This document shows, one piece after another, positions 34,697 through 42,826 of a DNA stretch of 64,000 bases. The notes beneath the pieces are model-generated. The model made no database searches. It saw nothing but the letters and a program-made list of their open reading frames with translations, and had not been told where the DNA came from. The stretch is from contig JAFZIY010000017.1 of NCBI GenBank assembly GCA_017554105.1, positions 310,001-374,000 on the forward strand, read 5' to 3'. The DNA comes from Prevotella sp. (GTDB taxonomy: Bacteria; Bacteroidota; Bacteroidia; Bacteroidales; Bacteroidaceae). The stretch's first letter is position 1. Each line of letters begins with the position of its first letter. Position numbers and translations under genes: made by a program.

Positions 34697-34992
34697 TGTT
34701 CCCGACATTAGACCCATTGCTGCACTCCGAACTGCGACTGGCCATCATGTCGTTGCTGTTCGGTTCGGAGGAGGCCGAGTTCCCGTATATCAAGGAGCAG
34801 ACGGGAGCCACGGCGGGCAATCTGAGCGTGCAGATAGACAAACTCTCGGCGGCGGGATACATAGAGGTGGAGAAGACCTTCAAGGGCAAGAAGCCCTGCA
34901 CCGTCTGTCGCATCACTCCCGCTGGCATGAAAGCCTTCGAGGACTATGTCAAGGCGCTGAAGAGTTATCTCAAGGTGAAAAAGACCACATGA
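34693..34992 (+). CDS. Winged-helix transcriptional regulator
   Basis: 99 residues, a compact MarR/ArsR-related winged helix (PF13601-like): LLHSELRLAIMSLLFGSEEAEFPYIKEQTGATAGNLSVQIDKLSAAGYIEVEK in part. No ligand domain. Translation-coupled to the membrane protein. Likely autoregulatory; target unknown. Confidence 0.85.
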   Translation: MMFPTLDPLLHSELRLAIMSLLFGSEEAEFPYIKEQTGATAGNLSVQIDKLSAAGYIEVEKTFKGKKPCTVCRITPAGMKAFEDYVKALKSYLKVKKTT

Positions 34993-35092
34993 CCTGCTGT
35001 CGTTTGTCGGTATGAGTGCCCGAAAAGTGACGTCGAATGGCGATTTCACTACTTTTAACTCCAAAAAAGACTGTTATACGTAGTTTTATTTC

Positions 35093-35100
35093 TATTTTTG
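35093..35100 (+). promoter_or_regulatory. -7 element for Cys-module protein 1
   Basis: TATTTTTG, 20 bases before the ATG at 35121. Confidence 0.6.
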
Positions 35101-35120
35101 CAAATAAAATCAGACGAGAC

Positions 35121-35555
35121 ATGAAAAGAGGAAAAAGAATTTGCAAGACCCTGAAGGAGATTCGGGCACAGGTGGCACGGGCTAACGACATACCGTACGA
35201 GCCCACGGAGTGCAAGCACAAGGGCGACTGCGCAGGCACTTGTCCGAAGTGTGAGGAGGAGGTGCGCTACATTGAGCACCAACTGAACATACGCCGTATG
35301 CTGGGCAAGGCGGTGGCTGTGGTGGGAGTGAGTGCCGGACTGGCTGCGCTCACCGCATGCAACGGTCCCATAAAGCACCTTGTACGTCCCGACGTAAGGG
35401 GTAAGATGCCAGCACACGACTATGTGGACTCCACGGACCAGCAGAACAACGTCAAGAAGGGAGTGAAGGTGAATCCCGACAGCATCTACGAGCTTGAGGG
35501 TGACGTCGCAGCACCGGAGCCTGACGACCAGGATCCTAAACGACCAAACGACTAA
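35121..35555 (+). CDS. Cys-module protein 1 (short tail)
   Basis: 144 residues, first of five paralogues. Residues 1-60 form the shared module: basic start (MKRGKRIC), then C31-x5-C37-x3-C41-x2-C44 (ECKHKGDCAGTCPKC) and VRYIEHQLNIRRMLGK. A hydrophobic Ala/Gly segment (62-79) ends in LTAC, a lipobox-like site at residue 80. The rest is a polar tail; its end (DPKRPND and stop) is read from repeat B. No domain is recognised in the tail. Start at 35121 matches the paralogues; an upstream ATG at 35037 is rejected since it would precede the module and the promoter. Confidence 0.75.
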   Translation: MKRGKRICKTLKEIRAQVARANDIPYEPTECKHKGDCAGTCPKCEEEVRYIEHQLNIRRMLGKAVAVVGVSAGLAALTACNGPIKHLVRPDVRGKMPAHDYVDSTDQQNNVKKGVKVNPDSIYELEGDVAAPEPDDQDPKRPND

Positions 35556-35572
35556 TCCCCTAAACGACCAAA
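35534..35572. repeat. Repeat family B between Cys-module proteins 1 and 2
   Basis: CCTAAACGACCAAACGACTAATCCCC then CTAAACGACCAAATATG: the stop of protein 1 (35553-35555) is inside and the next ATG is just beyond. Confidence 0.8.
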
Positions 35573-35573
35573 T

Positions 35574-36269
35574 ATGAAACGGGGAAAGAAGATTTGCAAA
35601 ACGCTGAAGGAGATACGCCTTCAGGTAGCGCGGGCGAACGACATACCGTACGAGCCCACAGAGTGCAAGCACAAGGGCGACTGCCTCGGCACATGTCCAA
35701 AGTGCGAGCAGGAGGTGCGCTACATAGAGCAGCAGCTCGATGTCCGCCGCATGCTGGGTAAGGCTGTGGCAGTAGCAGGAGTGGGTGCCGGACTTGCTGC
35801 GCTCACGGCATGCCATACTCACAATGTGTTGCCGCCGAACTCCCTTGCAGGCGATGTTGAGGCTACTACTGTCGTGACATCCGACGGACAGCAGAGCGAT
35901 TGCAAGGACCCCAACGCGATGGTGGTGAGGACCGACTCCCTAAACGATAATCAACTTGTGGGCGATATTGACCCCATGCCTCAGTTTCCTGGTGGAACAG
36001 AAAAGCTTTTGGAGTTCTTGAGAGAGAACACCCACTATCCCGAGGCGGCGGCGAAAGACAGCATAGAGGGACGTGTCGTCGTAAAATTCACGGTTGAGAA
36101 AGACGGTTCGATAAGCAATCCTGAGGTGGTGCGGTCCGCTCATCCATTGCTCGACGAGGAGGCCCTGCGGGTGGTGGGTATTATGCCGAAGTGGACTCCT
36201 GGCATGTATTTCGGAAAGCCTGCACGTACAAAGTCTGCTGTTCCCATAATCTTCAAAATGGACAAATAA
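35574..36269 (+). CDS. Cys-module protein 2 with TonB C-terminal domain
   Basis: 231 residues. Shared module 1-60 (C31, C37, C41, C44), hydrophobic segment 62-79 ending TAC at 80, then a linker, then a TonB C-terminal domain (about 140-231): PQFPGGTEKLLEFL, YPEAAAKDSIEGRVVVKFTV, GSISNPEVVRS, ALRVVGIMPKWTPG. The domain should face the periplasm and bind TonB-box sequences of outer-membrane proteins. No proline-rich spacer. Stop codon overlaps the radical SAM start (TAATG). Confidence 0.85.
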   Translation: MKRGKKICKTLKEIRLQVARANDIPYEPTECKHKGDCLGTCPKCEQEVRYIEQQLDVRRMLGKAVAVAGVGAGLAALTACHTHNVLPPNSLAGDVEATTVVTSDGQQSDCKDPNAMVVRTDSLNDNQLVGDIDPMPQFPGGTEKLLEFLRENTHYPEAAAKDSIEGRVVVKFTVEKDGSISNPEVVRSAHPLLDEEALRVVGIMPKWTPGMYFGKPARTKSAVPIIFKMDK

Positions 36270-36892
36270 TGCAGAGCGCACCAATCATAGGACTGGGACG
36301 GCACCGTCTCTCGGTAGACGGCAAGGGGGTTACCACGCTGGTGGCATTCCACGGGTGTACGCTGCACTGCCACTACTGCCTCAACTCCTCGTGCCTGATG
36401 CCCGGTGGTGTATGGCGTGAGGTGACCACCGAGGAACTGCTTGAGGAGGTGCGCATCGACAATCTCTATTTCGTCGCCACCGGAGGAGGAATAACGTTCG
36501 GTGGCGGCGAGCCTTGTCTAAGGAGTCTTTTCATTGAGGAGTTCGCCGGTATGATGCCACAGGAATGGAACATCACCATAGAGACATGCCTCAACGTGGA
36601 GCGACAGCATGTGGAACGCCTGCTGCCCATAGTAAGTCAGTGGATTATCGACGTGAAGGACATGAACCGCGAGATATACAAGGCATATACAGGCAAGAGC
36701 AACAAACGCACCATAGACAACCTGCGGTGGTTGCTGCGCCACGAGGGGATGGCAGAGCGCATCATATTACGACTGCCGCACATCCCTGAATACAATACCA
36801 ATGAGAATGTCAAGCAGAGCAGACGACTGCTGAAAGACATGGGCATCAAGACCTTCGACGAGTTCGATTATATAGTAAAGGCCCCCTCCTAA
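36269..36892 (+). CDS. Radical SAM protein, activase-like
   Basis: 207 residues. Radical SAM cluster C30-x3-C34-x2-C37 (HGCTLHCHYC), AdoMet motif GGGEP at 78-82, and downstream DVKDMNREIYKAYTGK and LRLPHIPEYN. Layout resembles glycyl-radical-enzyme activases such as PflA, without a ferredoxin-type insert or a SPASM domain. Its ATG shares the final base of the protein 2 stop codon, so translation is coupled. The C-terminal KAPS and stop lie in repeat A. Substrate not known; no pflB-type gene is nearby. Confidence 0.85.
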   Translation: MQSAPIIGLGRHRLSVDGKGVTTLVAFHGCTLHCHYCLNSSCLMPGGVWREVTTEELLEEVRIDNLYFVATGGGITFGGGEPCLRSLFIEEFAGMMPQEWNITIETCLNVERQHVERLLPIVSQWIIDVKDMNREIYKAYTGKSNKRTIDNLRWLLRHEGMAERIILRLPHIPEYNTNENVKQSRRLLKDMGIKTFDEFDYIVKAPS

Positions 36893-36988
36893 ACCTCCCC
36901 CGTAGGGGAGGGATGGGGTCTAAAACCATAAACTGTAAACCATAAACTGTAAACCATAAACTGTAAACCCTTCCCTTCGGGAGGGGCT
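36880..36988. repeat. Mosaic of repeats A, C (three 15-bp units) and A
   Basis: A (36880-36920, AGGCCCCCTCCTAAACC/CCCGTAGGGGAGGG), then AAACCATAAACTGTA repeated three times (36924-36969), then A (36969-36988). It separates the radical SAM gene from the CDF transporter and supplies the stop of the former. Confidence 0.85.
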
Positions 36989-36994
36989 TTCATT

Positions 36995-37885
36995 ATGAAA
37001 ACAAATCGCGAGAAAGAAATATATAAAGTAACGCTGGTCGGCAGCGGCGGTAACCTGCTGCTCGTTGTCCTGAAGTTCGTTGCCGGAGTGCTGGGGAACA
37101 GTGCTGCGATGATAGCCGATGCCGTGCACTCGCTGTCTGATTTCTTCACCGACCTCATAGTGCTCTTCTTCGTTAAGGTAAGCGCTAAGCCACAGGACGA
37201 GTCGCACGACTATGGGCACGGGAAGTTCGAGACGCTGGCAACGCTGCTTATAGGACTGGCACTGGGAGGTGCTGCCATAGGTATCATCGTCTCGGGCGGT
37301 ACGAAGTTCGCTCACTGGCTGCAGGGAGAGACATTGCAGACACCGGGAATGCTGGCATTCTGGGCGGCTATTATCTCCATCGCCGTGAAGGAGGTGCTTT
37401 ACCGATATACCGTTGCCAAGGGACGCACGCTGAAGTCGCAGGCCGTCGTTGCCAACGCATGGCACCATCGTAGCGACGCACTCTCCTCCATAGGTGCTGC
37501 CATCGGCATCGGAGGAGCGATATTGTTAGGCGAGCGATGGGCAGTGCTCGACCCTCTGGCATCCATCGTGGTGGGTGGTATGCTGATAAAGGTGGCATGG
37601 GACCTGCTGAAGGGCTGTCTTGGAGAACTAACAGACCAGTCGCTGTCGTCCGATGAGGAACGTAAGATTGAGGATATCATCCATTCATTCCCCGATGTCT
37701 CGGAGCCTCATAACCTCAGGACACGCAAGATAGGAAACCGCGTCGCCATCGAGGTGCATATCAGGATGGACGGTGACATCCCTCTCTCCATCGCCCACGA
37801 GAGGGCAACGGAAATAGAGAGGAAGATAAAGGAGTGCTTCGGGTGGGAAACGCTGGTAACGCTTCACATGGAGCCAAAGAAATGA
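36995..37885 (+). CDS. Cation diffusion facilitator (CDF) transporter
   Basis: 296 residues with six membrane segments and a cytoplasmic C-terminal domain. Metal-site motifs: DAVHSLSDFFTD (segment II) and HHRSDALSS (segment V); C-terminal HNLRTRKIGNRVAIEVHIRMDGD. Proton-coupled efflux of Zn, Fe or Mn; the metal is not certain. The ATG follows a repeat A copy. Ends at a good terminator and is convergent with the Cys-module genes. Confidence 0.92.
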   Translation: MKTNREKEIYKVTLVGSGGNLLLVVLKFVAGVLGNSAAMIADAVHSLSDFFTDLIVLFFVKVSAKPQDESHDYGHGKFETLATLLIGLALGGAAIGIIVSGGTKFAHWLQGETLQTPGMLAFWAAIISIAVKEVLYRYTVAKGRTLKSQAVVANAWHHRSDALSSIGAAIGIGGAILLGERWAVLDPLASIVVGGMLIKVAWDLLKGCLGELTDQSLSSDEERKIEDIIHSFPDVSEPHNLRTRKIGNRVAIEVHIRMDGDIPLSIAHERATEIERKIKECFGWETLVTLHMEPKK

Positions 37886-37914
37886 AAAGGCCGGATATAT
37901 CCGACCTTTTTTTT
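37885..37914. terminator. Terminator between CDF transporter and Cys-module protein 3
   Basis: AAAAGGCCGGATA / TATCCGACCTTTT stem with one mismatch, then a T tract. Confidence 0.85.
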
Positions 37915-37927
37915 GTAACTATGCTTA

Positions 37928-38668
37928 TTATCGTTTGAAAGATACGGGTATGGTGTACTTAACCCTGACTGGCTTGCCGTCTTGCTCTCCAGGTATCCAC
38001 TTAGGCATAATGCTTACTACACGCAGAGCCTCCTTGTCATACAGTGGATGAACAGATTTTACTACCTTCGGGTCGGTTATGGAACCATCCTTCTCGACTA
38101 CGAAAGATACGATAACACGTCCCATGACGCACGTTTGGTCCATTTCCTCAGTATAGTTAATATTGTCATGAATAAACTCCATAAGTTTCTGTTGCCCTCC
38201 AGGGAACGAGGGCAGATGCTCTGCCACGTCACCAAAGATCATATTCTCCTTAATGGTATCAGTCGCAACCACCATTGATTTAGGCTCCTTGCAGTCGCTG
38301 CTCTGTCCGTCGGGGGTGATGTCTGGTGCTGGTGGCATTCCCTCAGGCAACTGATGCTCCTCGGGGTCGGGGTTGGTTGCTACTACATCGCCCTCAAGGA
38401 CATTGGTCTGCACCGTCCTATGTGTATGGCATGCGGTAAGCGCGGCAAGTCCGGCACTCACGCCAGCCACTGCCACCGCCTTTCCCAGCATGCGGCGTAT
38501 ATCGAGTTGGTGCTCGATATAGCGCACTTCCTGCTCACACTTGGGGCAGGTGCCGAGGCAGTCGCCTTTGTGCTTGCATTCCGTGGGCTCGTAAGGAATA
38601 TCATTCGACCGCGCTACTTGCAGGCGTATTTCCTTCAGTGTCTTGCAAATTTTCTTTCCTCGTTTCAT
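37928..38668 (-). CDS. Cys-module protein 3 with TonB C-terminal domain
   Basis: 246 residues, closest paralogue of protein 2. Module 1-60 with C31, C37, C41, C44; hydrophobic segment ending LTACHTHR; TonB C-terminal domain ~150-246 (PSFPGGQQKLMEFI, GSITDPKVVKSVHPL, ALRVVSIMPKWIPG). Last gene of a minus-strand operon with proteins 4 and 5, convergent with the CDF gene. Confidence 0.85.
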   Translation of the reverse strand: MKRGKKICKTLKEIRLQVARSNDIPYEPTECKHKGDCLGTCPKCEQEVRYIEHQLDIRRMLGKAVAVAGVSAGLAALTACHTHRTVQTNVLEGDVVATNPDPEEHQLPEGMPPAPDITPDGQSSDCKEPKSMVVATDTIKENMIFGDVAEHLPSFPGGQQKLMEFIHDNINYTEEMDQTCVMGRVIVSFVVEKDGSITDPKVVKSVHPLYDKEALRVVSIMPKWIPGEQDGKPVRVKYTIPVSFKR

Positions 38669-38718
38669 ATTTGGTTGTTTGGAGGGGTGGTCGTTTAGTC
38701 GTTTGGGAGATTGGAACT
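38669..38718. repeat. Repeat family B between Cys-module proteins 3 and 4
   Basis: TTGGTTGTTTGGAGGGGTGG-TCGTTTAGTCGTTTGGG. Confidence 0.75.
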
Positions 38719-38721
38719 CAA

Positions 38722-39378
38722 TTATCTTCCGTGTCCGTAGACGTCATCCCTGTAATATCTGCTATCTACTGCTCCCACAACAACAACTTCGCCCATAAGG
38801 CGATCATCCTCCTTCATGACTACCTCAACTACCTGCTGTCGCTGCGAAGCGTTAAACGAGGATGTCTTATATCCGACATACGCTACGTCCAAAGGACAGC
38901 CTTCAGGAACCTCAATGGCGAACATGCCATTTATGTCGCTGACCTCTCCTTTCTTGGTGCCCTTGCGAAGGATTGTAGCACCTATAATAGCCTCTCCTGT
39001 TTCATCGATAACTCGTCCGCGAATCACTGTTCCCTGCTCGCCTTCGTTGAGCAGACTCTTTACCTTCAACGTCTGCAGTGCGGAGATTACGGTGCTGTCC
39101 TTAGGTACGGTGACGGTGTTCTGTGCAAAAGCCTCTATCGGCTGCGCTGCCATGCTCACGCCCATTGCCACGCCTGCCACAGTGGCTACCTTGCCCATTA
39201 TGCGACGGACATTCAACTGGTGCTCTATGTAGCGCACCTCCTCCTCGCACTTAGGGCATGTGCCGAGGCAGTCGCCCTTGTGCTTGCACTCCGTCGGCTC
39301 GTATGGTATATCGTTCGCCCGCGCCACCTGCAAGCGGATATCCTTTAGCGTCTGACAAATCTTCTTTCCTCTTTTCAT
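38722..39378 (-). CDS. Cys-module protein 4 with SusC-type N-terminal-extension-like domain and TonB-box-like motif
   Basis: 218 residues. Module 1-60 as in the others; hydrophobic segment (62-79) followed by EAFAQ, a signal-peptidase I-like AxA site rather than a lipobox. Then a CarboxypepD-regulatory-like domain (~110-185: VIRGRVIDETGEAIIGATI, INGMFAIEVPEGCPLDVAYVGYKT) and MGEVVVVGAVDS, which matches the EVVVVG TonB-box region of SusC receptors, without any barrel. Ends DDVYGHGR. Confidence 0.8.
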   Translation of the reverse strand: MKRGKKICQTLKDIRLQVARANDIPYEPTECKHKGDCLGTCPKCEEEVRYIEHQLNVRRIMGKVATVAGVAMGVSMAAQPIEAFAQNTVTVPKDSTVISALQTLKVKSLLNEGEQGTVIRGRVIDETGEAIIGATILRKGTKKGEVSDINGMFAIEVPEGCPLDVAYVGYKTSSFNASQRQQVVEVVMKEDDRLMGEVVVVGAVDSRYYRDDVYGHGR

Positions 39379-39396
39379 ACCTTATTATGCTCTAAA

Positions 39397-40038
39397 TTAG
39401 AAACCATGTCCATATACATCGTCACTCTGTACACGTCCTTTTATTGGCACCACATAGCCCTGAACATCTTCATTAAGGACCATCTCAATGACTTGCAATT
39501 GCTCTGATGCTTCAAACAAGAAAGGAATATATCCTACATAGTTTATTTGCAAAGGACAGCCTTCAGGAACTTCTACCGCGAACAGACCATTCTGGTCGGT
39601 AATAGCCCATTTATTGATATCCTTGCGACCGACTATCGCACCTATTATCCCGATGCTATCGCTATCTATTACACGGCCTCGCACTACTATTCCCTTCTCG
39701 CCATCTTTGAGCAAGCTCTCCACCTTCAACGTCTGAAGTGCGGAGATTACGGTGCTGTCCTTGGGTGCCGTGACGGTGTTCTGTGCCATTGCCTCCATCG
39801 GCTGTGCTGCCAAACTGACTCCCATTGCCATGCCAGCCACAGCAGCAGCCTTGCCGAGCATGCGACGGATGTTCAGTTGATGCTCTATATAGCGCACCTC
39901 CTGCTCACACTTAGGGCATGTTCCTAGGCAGTCGCCCTTGTGTTTGCATTCCGTCGGCTCATATGGTATATCATTCGCCCGTGCCACTTGCAGGCGGATA
40001 TCCTTCAGTGTCTGACAAATTTTCTTTCCCCGTTTCAT
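39397..40038 (-). CDS. Cys-module protein 5 with SusC-type N-terminal-extension-like domain
   Basis: 213 residues, paralogue of protein 4 (module 1-60, EAMAQ cleavage-like site). The regulatory-like domain is present (VVRGRVIDSDSIGIIGAIV, VEVPEGCPLQINYVGYIP) but the TonB-box-like stretch is eroded (GYVVPIKGRV); the last residues DDVYGHGF match protein 4. First gene of the operon 5-4-3; 18 bases before protein 4. Confidence 0.8.
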   Translation of the reverse strand: MKRGKKICQTLKDIRLQVARANDIPYEPTECKHKGDCLGTCPKCEQEVRYIEHQLNIRRMLGKAAAVAGMAMGVSLAAQPMEAMAQNTVTAPKDSTVISALQTLKVESLLKDGEKGIVVRGRVIDSDSIGIIGAIVGRKDINKWAITDQNGLFAVEVPEGCPLQINYVGYIPFLFEASEQLQVIEMVLNEDVQGYVVPIKGRVQSDDVYGHGF

Positions 40039-40040
40039 AT

Positions 40041-40171
40041 ATTGGTCGTTTAGTCGTTGGGGGAGTTAGTCGTTTAGTTGTTTGGGCGTTTAGGTATTGT
40101 GCCTTCAACCAAACTCCCTTCCCTTCGGGAGGGGATGGGGGTAGGCTCCCAAACGACTAATCTCCCAGATG
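40041..40171. repeat. Repeats B-A-B in the leader of the Cys-module operon
   Basis: B (40041-40094), A (40114-40148) and B (40148-40171) fill almost the whole ~140-base leader between the promoter and protein 5. Confidence 0.8.
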
Positions 40172-40185
40172 ACAAAATTACGCCA

Positions 40186-40193
40186 CAAAGATA
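40186..40193 (-). promoter_or_regulatory. -7 element of the Cys-module operon 5-4-3
   Basis: TATCTTTG on the minus strand; a second match TAATTTTG lies at 40173-40180. No clean -33. Confidence 0.5.
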
Positions 40194-40256
40194 AAAAAAA
40201 AGGTTGAAACATAGAAAAGTTGGAGAAGAAAAGTGTAGAATATAAGATAAAATGAG

Positions 40257-40264
40257 TATATTTG
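40257..40264 (+). promoter_or_regulatory. -7 element of the GH3 gene
   Basis: TATATTTG 44 bases before the ATG. No convincing -33 element at the usual distance. Confidence 0.5.
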
Positions 40265-40307
40265 CATCGGTTAAGTCATAATCACCGAACAAACATCAAA
40301 TTACAAT

Positions 40308-42785
40308 ATGAGAAAGATAGCATTAACAGCGATTGTCTCCTGCGTGACAATGATGTCAATGGCGCAGAGCAGTGTAAAACCAGCCATCCCCCGTGATGCG
40401 GCGTTAGAAGCAAAGGTTGAGAAGACCCTCTCGCGAATGACTCTCGACGAGAAAGTGGGACAGATGTTAGAACTAAACCTCGACATGTTGGGCAAGATGA
40501 CTGTCGAGAATGCCAAGGTTGACCGTGAGAAAGTGCTCTCCGTGCTGCAGCAATATGGCTCGTCAAAGGAAGAGACGGATAAGGTAATGAGCATGACCGA
40601 CACTCAGATTATAGAGAGGTTCGGCAACTATCCCGTTGACATCTACAAGGGAGAGACAAAGAGAGTGTGGAAGCCCAACGAGACGATGCTCGACACGATA
40701 TTCTCGAAGTGGAAGGTGGGCTCGATACTGAATGCCCCTGGCTCACGGGCGGCTACCCTGGAGCAGTGGAAAGACTGGATAGGAAAGATACAGGAGAAGT
40801 CGATGAAGCACATCGGAATACCCGACATCTACGGTCTCGACCACAACCACGGCGTCACATATACTCAGGGGGGCATTCTCTTCCCACAGCCCATAAACCT
40901 CGGAGCATCGTTCAACACCGAACTGGCACGACAGATGGCTGAGGTGGCAGCATACGAGAGCCGAGCAGGAAACTGTCCGTGGGTGTATAATCCCGTCATC
41001 GACCTCGGTAGAGACCAGCGATGGTCACGCATCTGGGAGAGTTTCGGAGAGGATGCCATCGTCAATGCACGCATGGTGGAGGCCGAGGTGCTGGGATATC
41101 AGGGCAAGGACCCCAACCACGTGGGACCATACAACGTGGCAACCAGTGTGAAGCACTACATGGCATACGGAGCACCATGGAGCGGCAAGGACCGCACACC
41201 GGCATACATCTCACCAGCAATGCTGCGCGAGAAATACTTCGAGCCTTTCAAGGCTGCCGTACAGGCAGGAGCACTCAGCATCATGGCTAACTCGGCGAGC
41301 ATAAACGGAGTGCCTGTGCATGCCAGCTATGAGTACCTTACCAAATGGCTGAAGGAAGACCTCGGCTGGGACGGTATGATTGTTACCGACTGGGCAGACA
41401 TCAACAACCTCTATACACGCGAGCATGTGGCAAAGGACAAGAAAGACGCCATACGCATCGCAATCAATGCGGGCATCGACATGTCAATGGATCCTTACAG
41501 CGTGGAGTTCTGTGTTCTCTTGAAGGAACTGGTGAACGAGGGCAAGGTGTCGATGGAGCGCATCGACGATGCCGTACGTCGCATACTGCGACTGAAATAC
41601 CGTCTCGGACTCTTCGACAAGCCCACCACCGGAGGTAAGGGATATGAGAAGTTCGGCTCAAAGGAGTTTGCCGACCATGCCCTGCATGCCGCAGAGGAGG
41701 GTGAGGTGCTACTGAAGAACGAGGGCATACTTCCACTGAAACAGGGAACAAAGATTCTTCTCACCGGACCCAACGCTAACCAGATGCGCTGCCTCAACGG
41801 AGGATGGAGTTACACATGGCAGGGCTCGGGAGCAGAGGACCTTGCGGAGCAGTATAACACCATCTATGAGGCTCTGTGCAACAAATACGGCAAGGACAAC
41901 GTGACACTCGAGCAAGGAGTGACATACAACGAGCAAGGCGCCTACTACGAGGAGAACGAGCCACAGATAGACCGTGCCGTAGGTGCTGCAGGCAATGCCG
42001 ATGTCATCATTGCGTGTATCGGAGAGAACAGTTACTGCGAGACTCCCGGTAACCTCACCGACCTTTGGCTCTCGGAGAACCAGCGCTCGCTGGTGAAGGC
42101 CCTGGCAAAGACGGGCAAGCCCATCATCCTGGTGCTCAACGGCGGTCGTCCACGTCTCATTGCCGACATCGAGCCACTGGCAAAGGCTGTCGTTGACATA
42201 CTGCTGCCGGGCAACTACGGTGGAGACGCTCTCGCTAACCTCCTTGCGGGCGATGCAAACTTCTCGGCAAAGATGCCTTACACCTATCCTCGCGAGATAA
42301 ACTCGCTGAACACCTACGACTACAAGGTAAGTGAGGAGGTGGGAACCATGAGCGGAGCATACAACTACGATGCCAAGGTGTCGCTGCAATGGCCCTTCGG
42401 TTACGGACTCAGTTACACCACCTATGAATACAGTAACCTGCGTGTCGACAAGTCACGTTTCACCGCCGATGACATGCTGACCATTTCCGTAGATGTGAAG
42501 AATACCGGTAGCCGCGCGGGCAAAGAGCCTGTGCTGCTCTATAGTAGCGACATCGTGGCATCCATCGTGCCCGACAATCGTCGACTAAGAGACTTTACAA
42601 AGATTGAACTGCAGCCAGGAGAGCAGAAGACAGTGACTTTCAGTCTGCCCGCAAAGCGTCTTGCCTTCGTAGGTGCTGACGGCAAATGGGTGCTCGAGGA
42701 GGGTGACTTCACGTTGAAGGTAGGCAATCAGACTACCAACATCGAGTGCACGCAGACAAAGAAGTGGGAAGAGCCAAACATCTGA
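40308..42785 (+). CDS. Glycoside hydrolase family 3 (beta-glucosidase-like)
   Basis: 825 residues. Signal peptide ([20 protein letters not shown]). GH3 N-terminal domain with the VTDW motif containing the nucleophile Asp361, substrate motif KHYMAYG, and a GH3 C-terminal and fibronectin-like domain ([17 protein letters not shown]). Releases beta-linked glucose or xylose from oligosaccharides in the periplasm; specificity not determined. Longer N-terminal insert than the other two GH3 copies of this window. Own promoter; no susC/D pair is beside it. Confidence 0.92.
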   Translation: MRKIALTAIVSCVTMMSMAQSSVKPAIPRDAALEAKVEKTLSRMTLDEKVGQMLELNLDMLGKMTVENAKVDREKVLSVLQQYGSSKEETDKVMSMTDTQIIERFGNYPVDIYKGETKRVWKPNETMLDTIFSKWKVGSILNAPGSRAATLEQWKDWIGKIQEKSMKHIGIPDIYGLDHNHGVTYTQGGILFPQPINLGASFNTELARQMAEVAAYESRAGNCPWVYNPVIDLGRDQRWSRIWESFGEDAIVNARMVEAEVLGYQGKDPNHVGPYNVATSVKHYMAYGAPWSGKDRTPAYISPAMLREKYFEPFKAAVQAGALSIMANSASINGVPVHASYEYLTKWLKEDLGWDGMIVTDWADINNLYTREHVAKDKKDAIRIAINAGIDMSMDPYSVEFCVLLKELVNEGKVSMERIDDAVRRILRLKYRLGLFDKPTTGGKGYEKFGSKEFADHALHAAEEGEVLLKNEGILPLKQGTKILLTGPNANQMRCLNGGWSYTWQGSGAEDLAEQYNTIYEALCNKYGKDNVTLEQGVTYNEQGAYYEENEPQIDRAVGAAGNADVIIACIGENSYCETPGNLTDLWLSENQRSLVKALAKTGKPIILVLNGGRPRLIADIEPLAKAVVDILLPGNYGGDALANLLAGDANFSAKMPYTYPREINSLNTYDYKVSEEVGTMSGAYNYDAKVSLQWPFGYGLSYTTYEYSNLRVDKSRFTADDMLTISVDVKNTGSRAGKEPVLLYSSDIVASIVPDNRRLRDFTKIELQPGEQKTVTFSLPAKRLAFVGADGKWVLEEGDFTLKVGNQTTNIECTQTKKWEEPNI

Positions 42786-42826
42786 TACAGTAAGCCCTAA
42801 ACTTTAAACCGTAAACTATGAACCAT
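42786..42826. repeat. Repeat family C at the ccsA 3' end
   Basis: ACTTTAAACCGTAAACTATGAACCATATA; on the minus strand it provides the last residues (YGS) and the stop of CcsA. Confidence 0.7.

Noticed and set aside
36924-36969. Tandem 15-bp units as a small CRISPR array
   Set aside because: The units abut without spacers; no cas genes. They are a simple tandem repeat.
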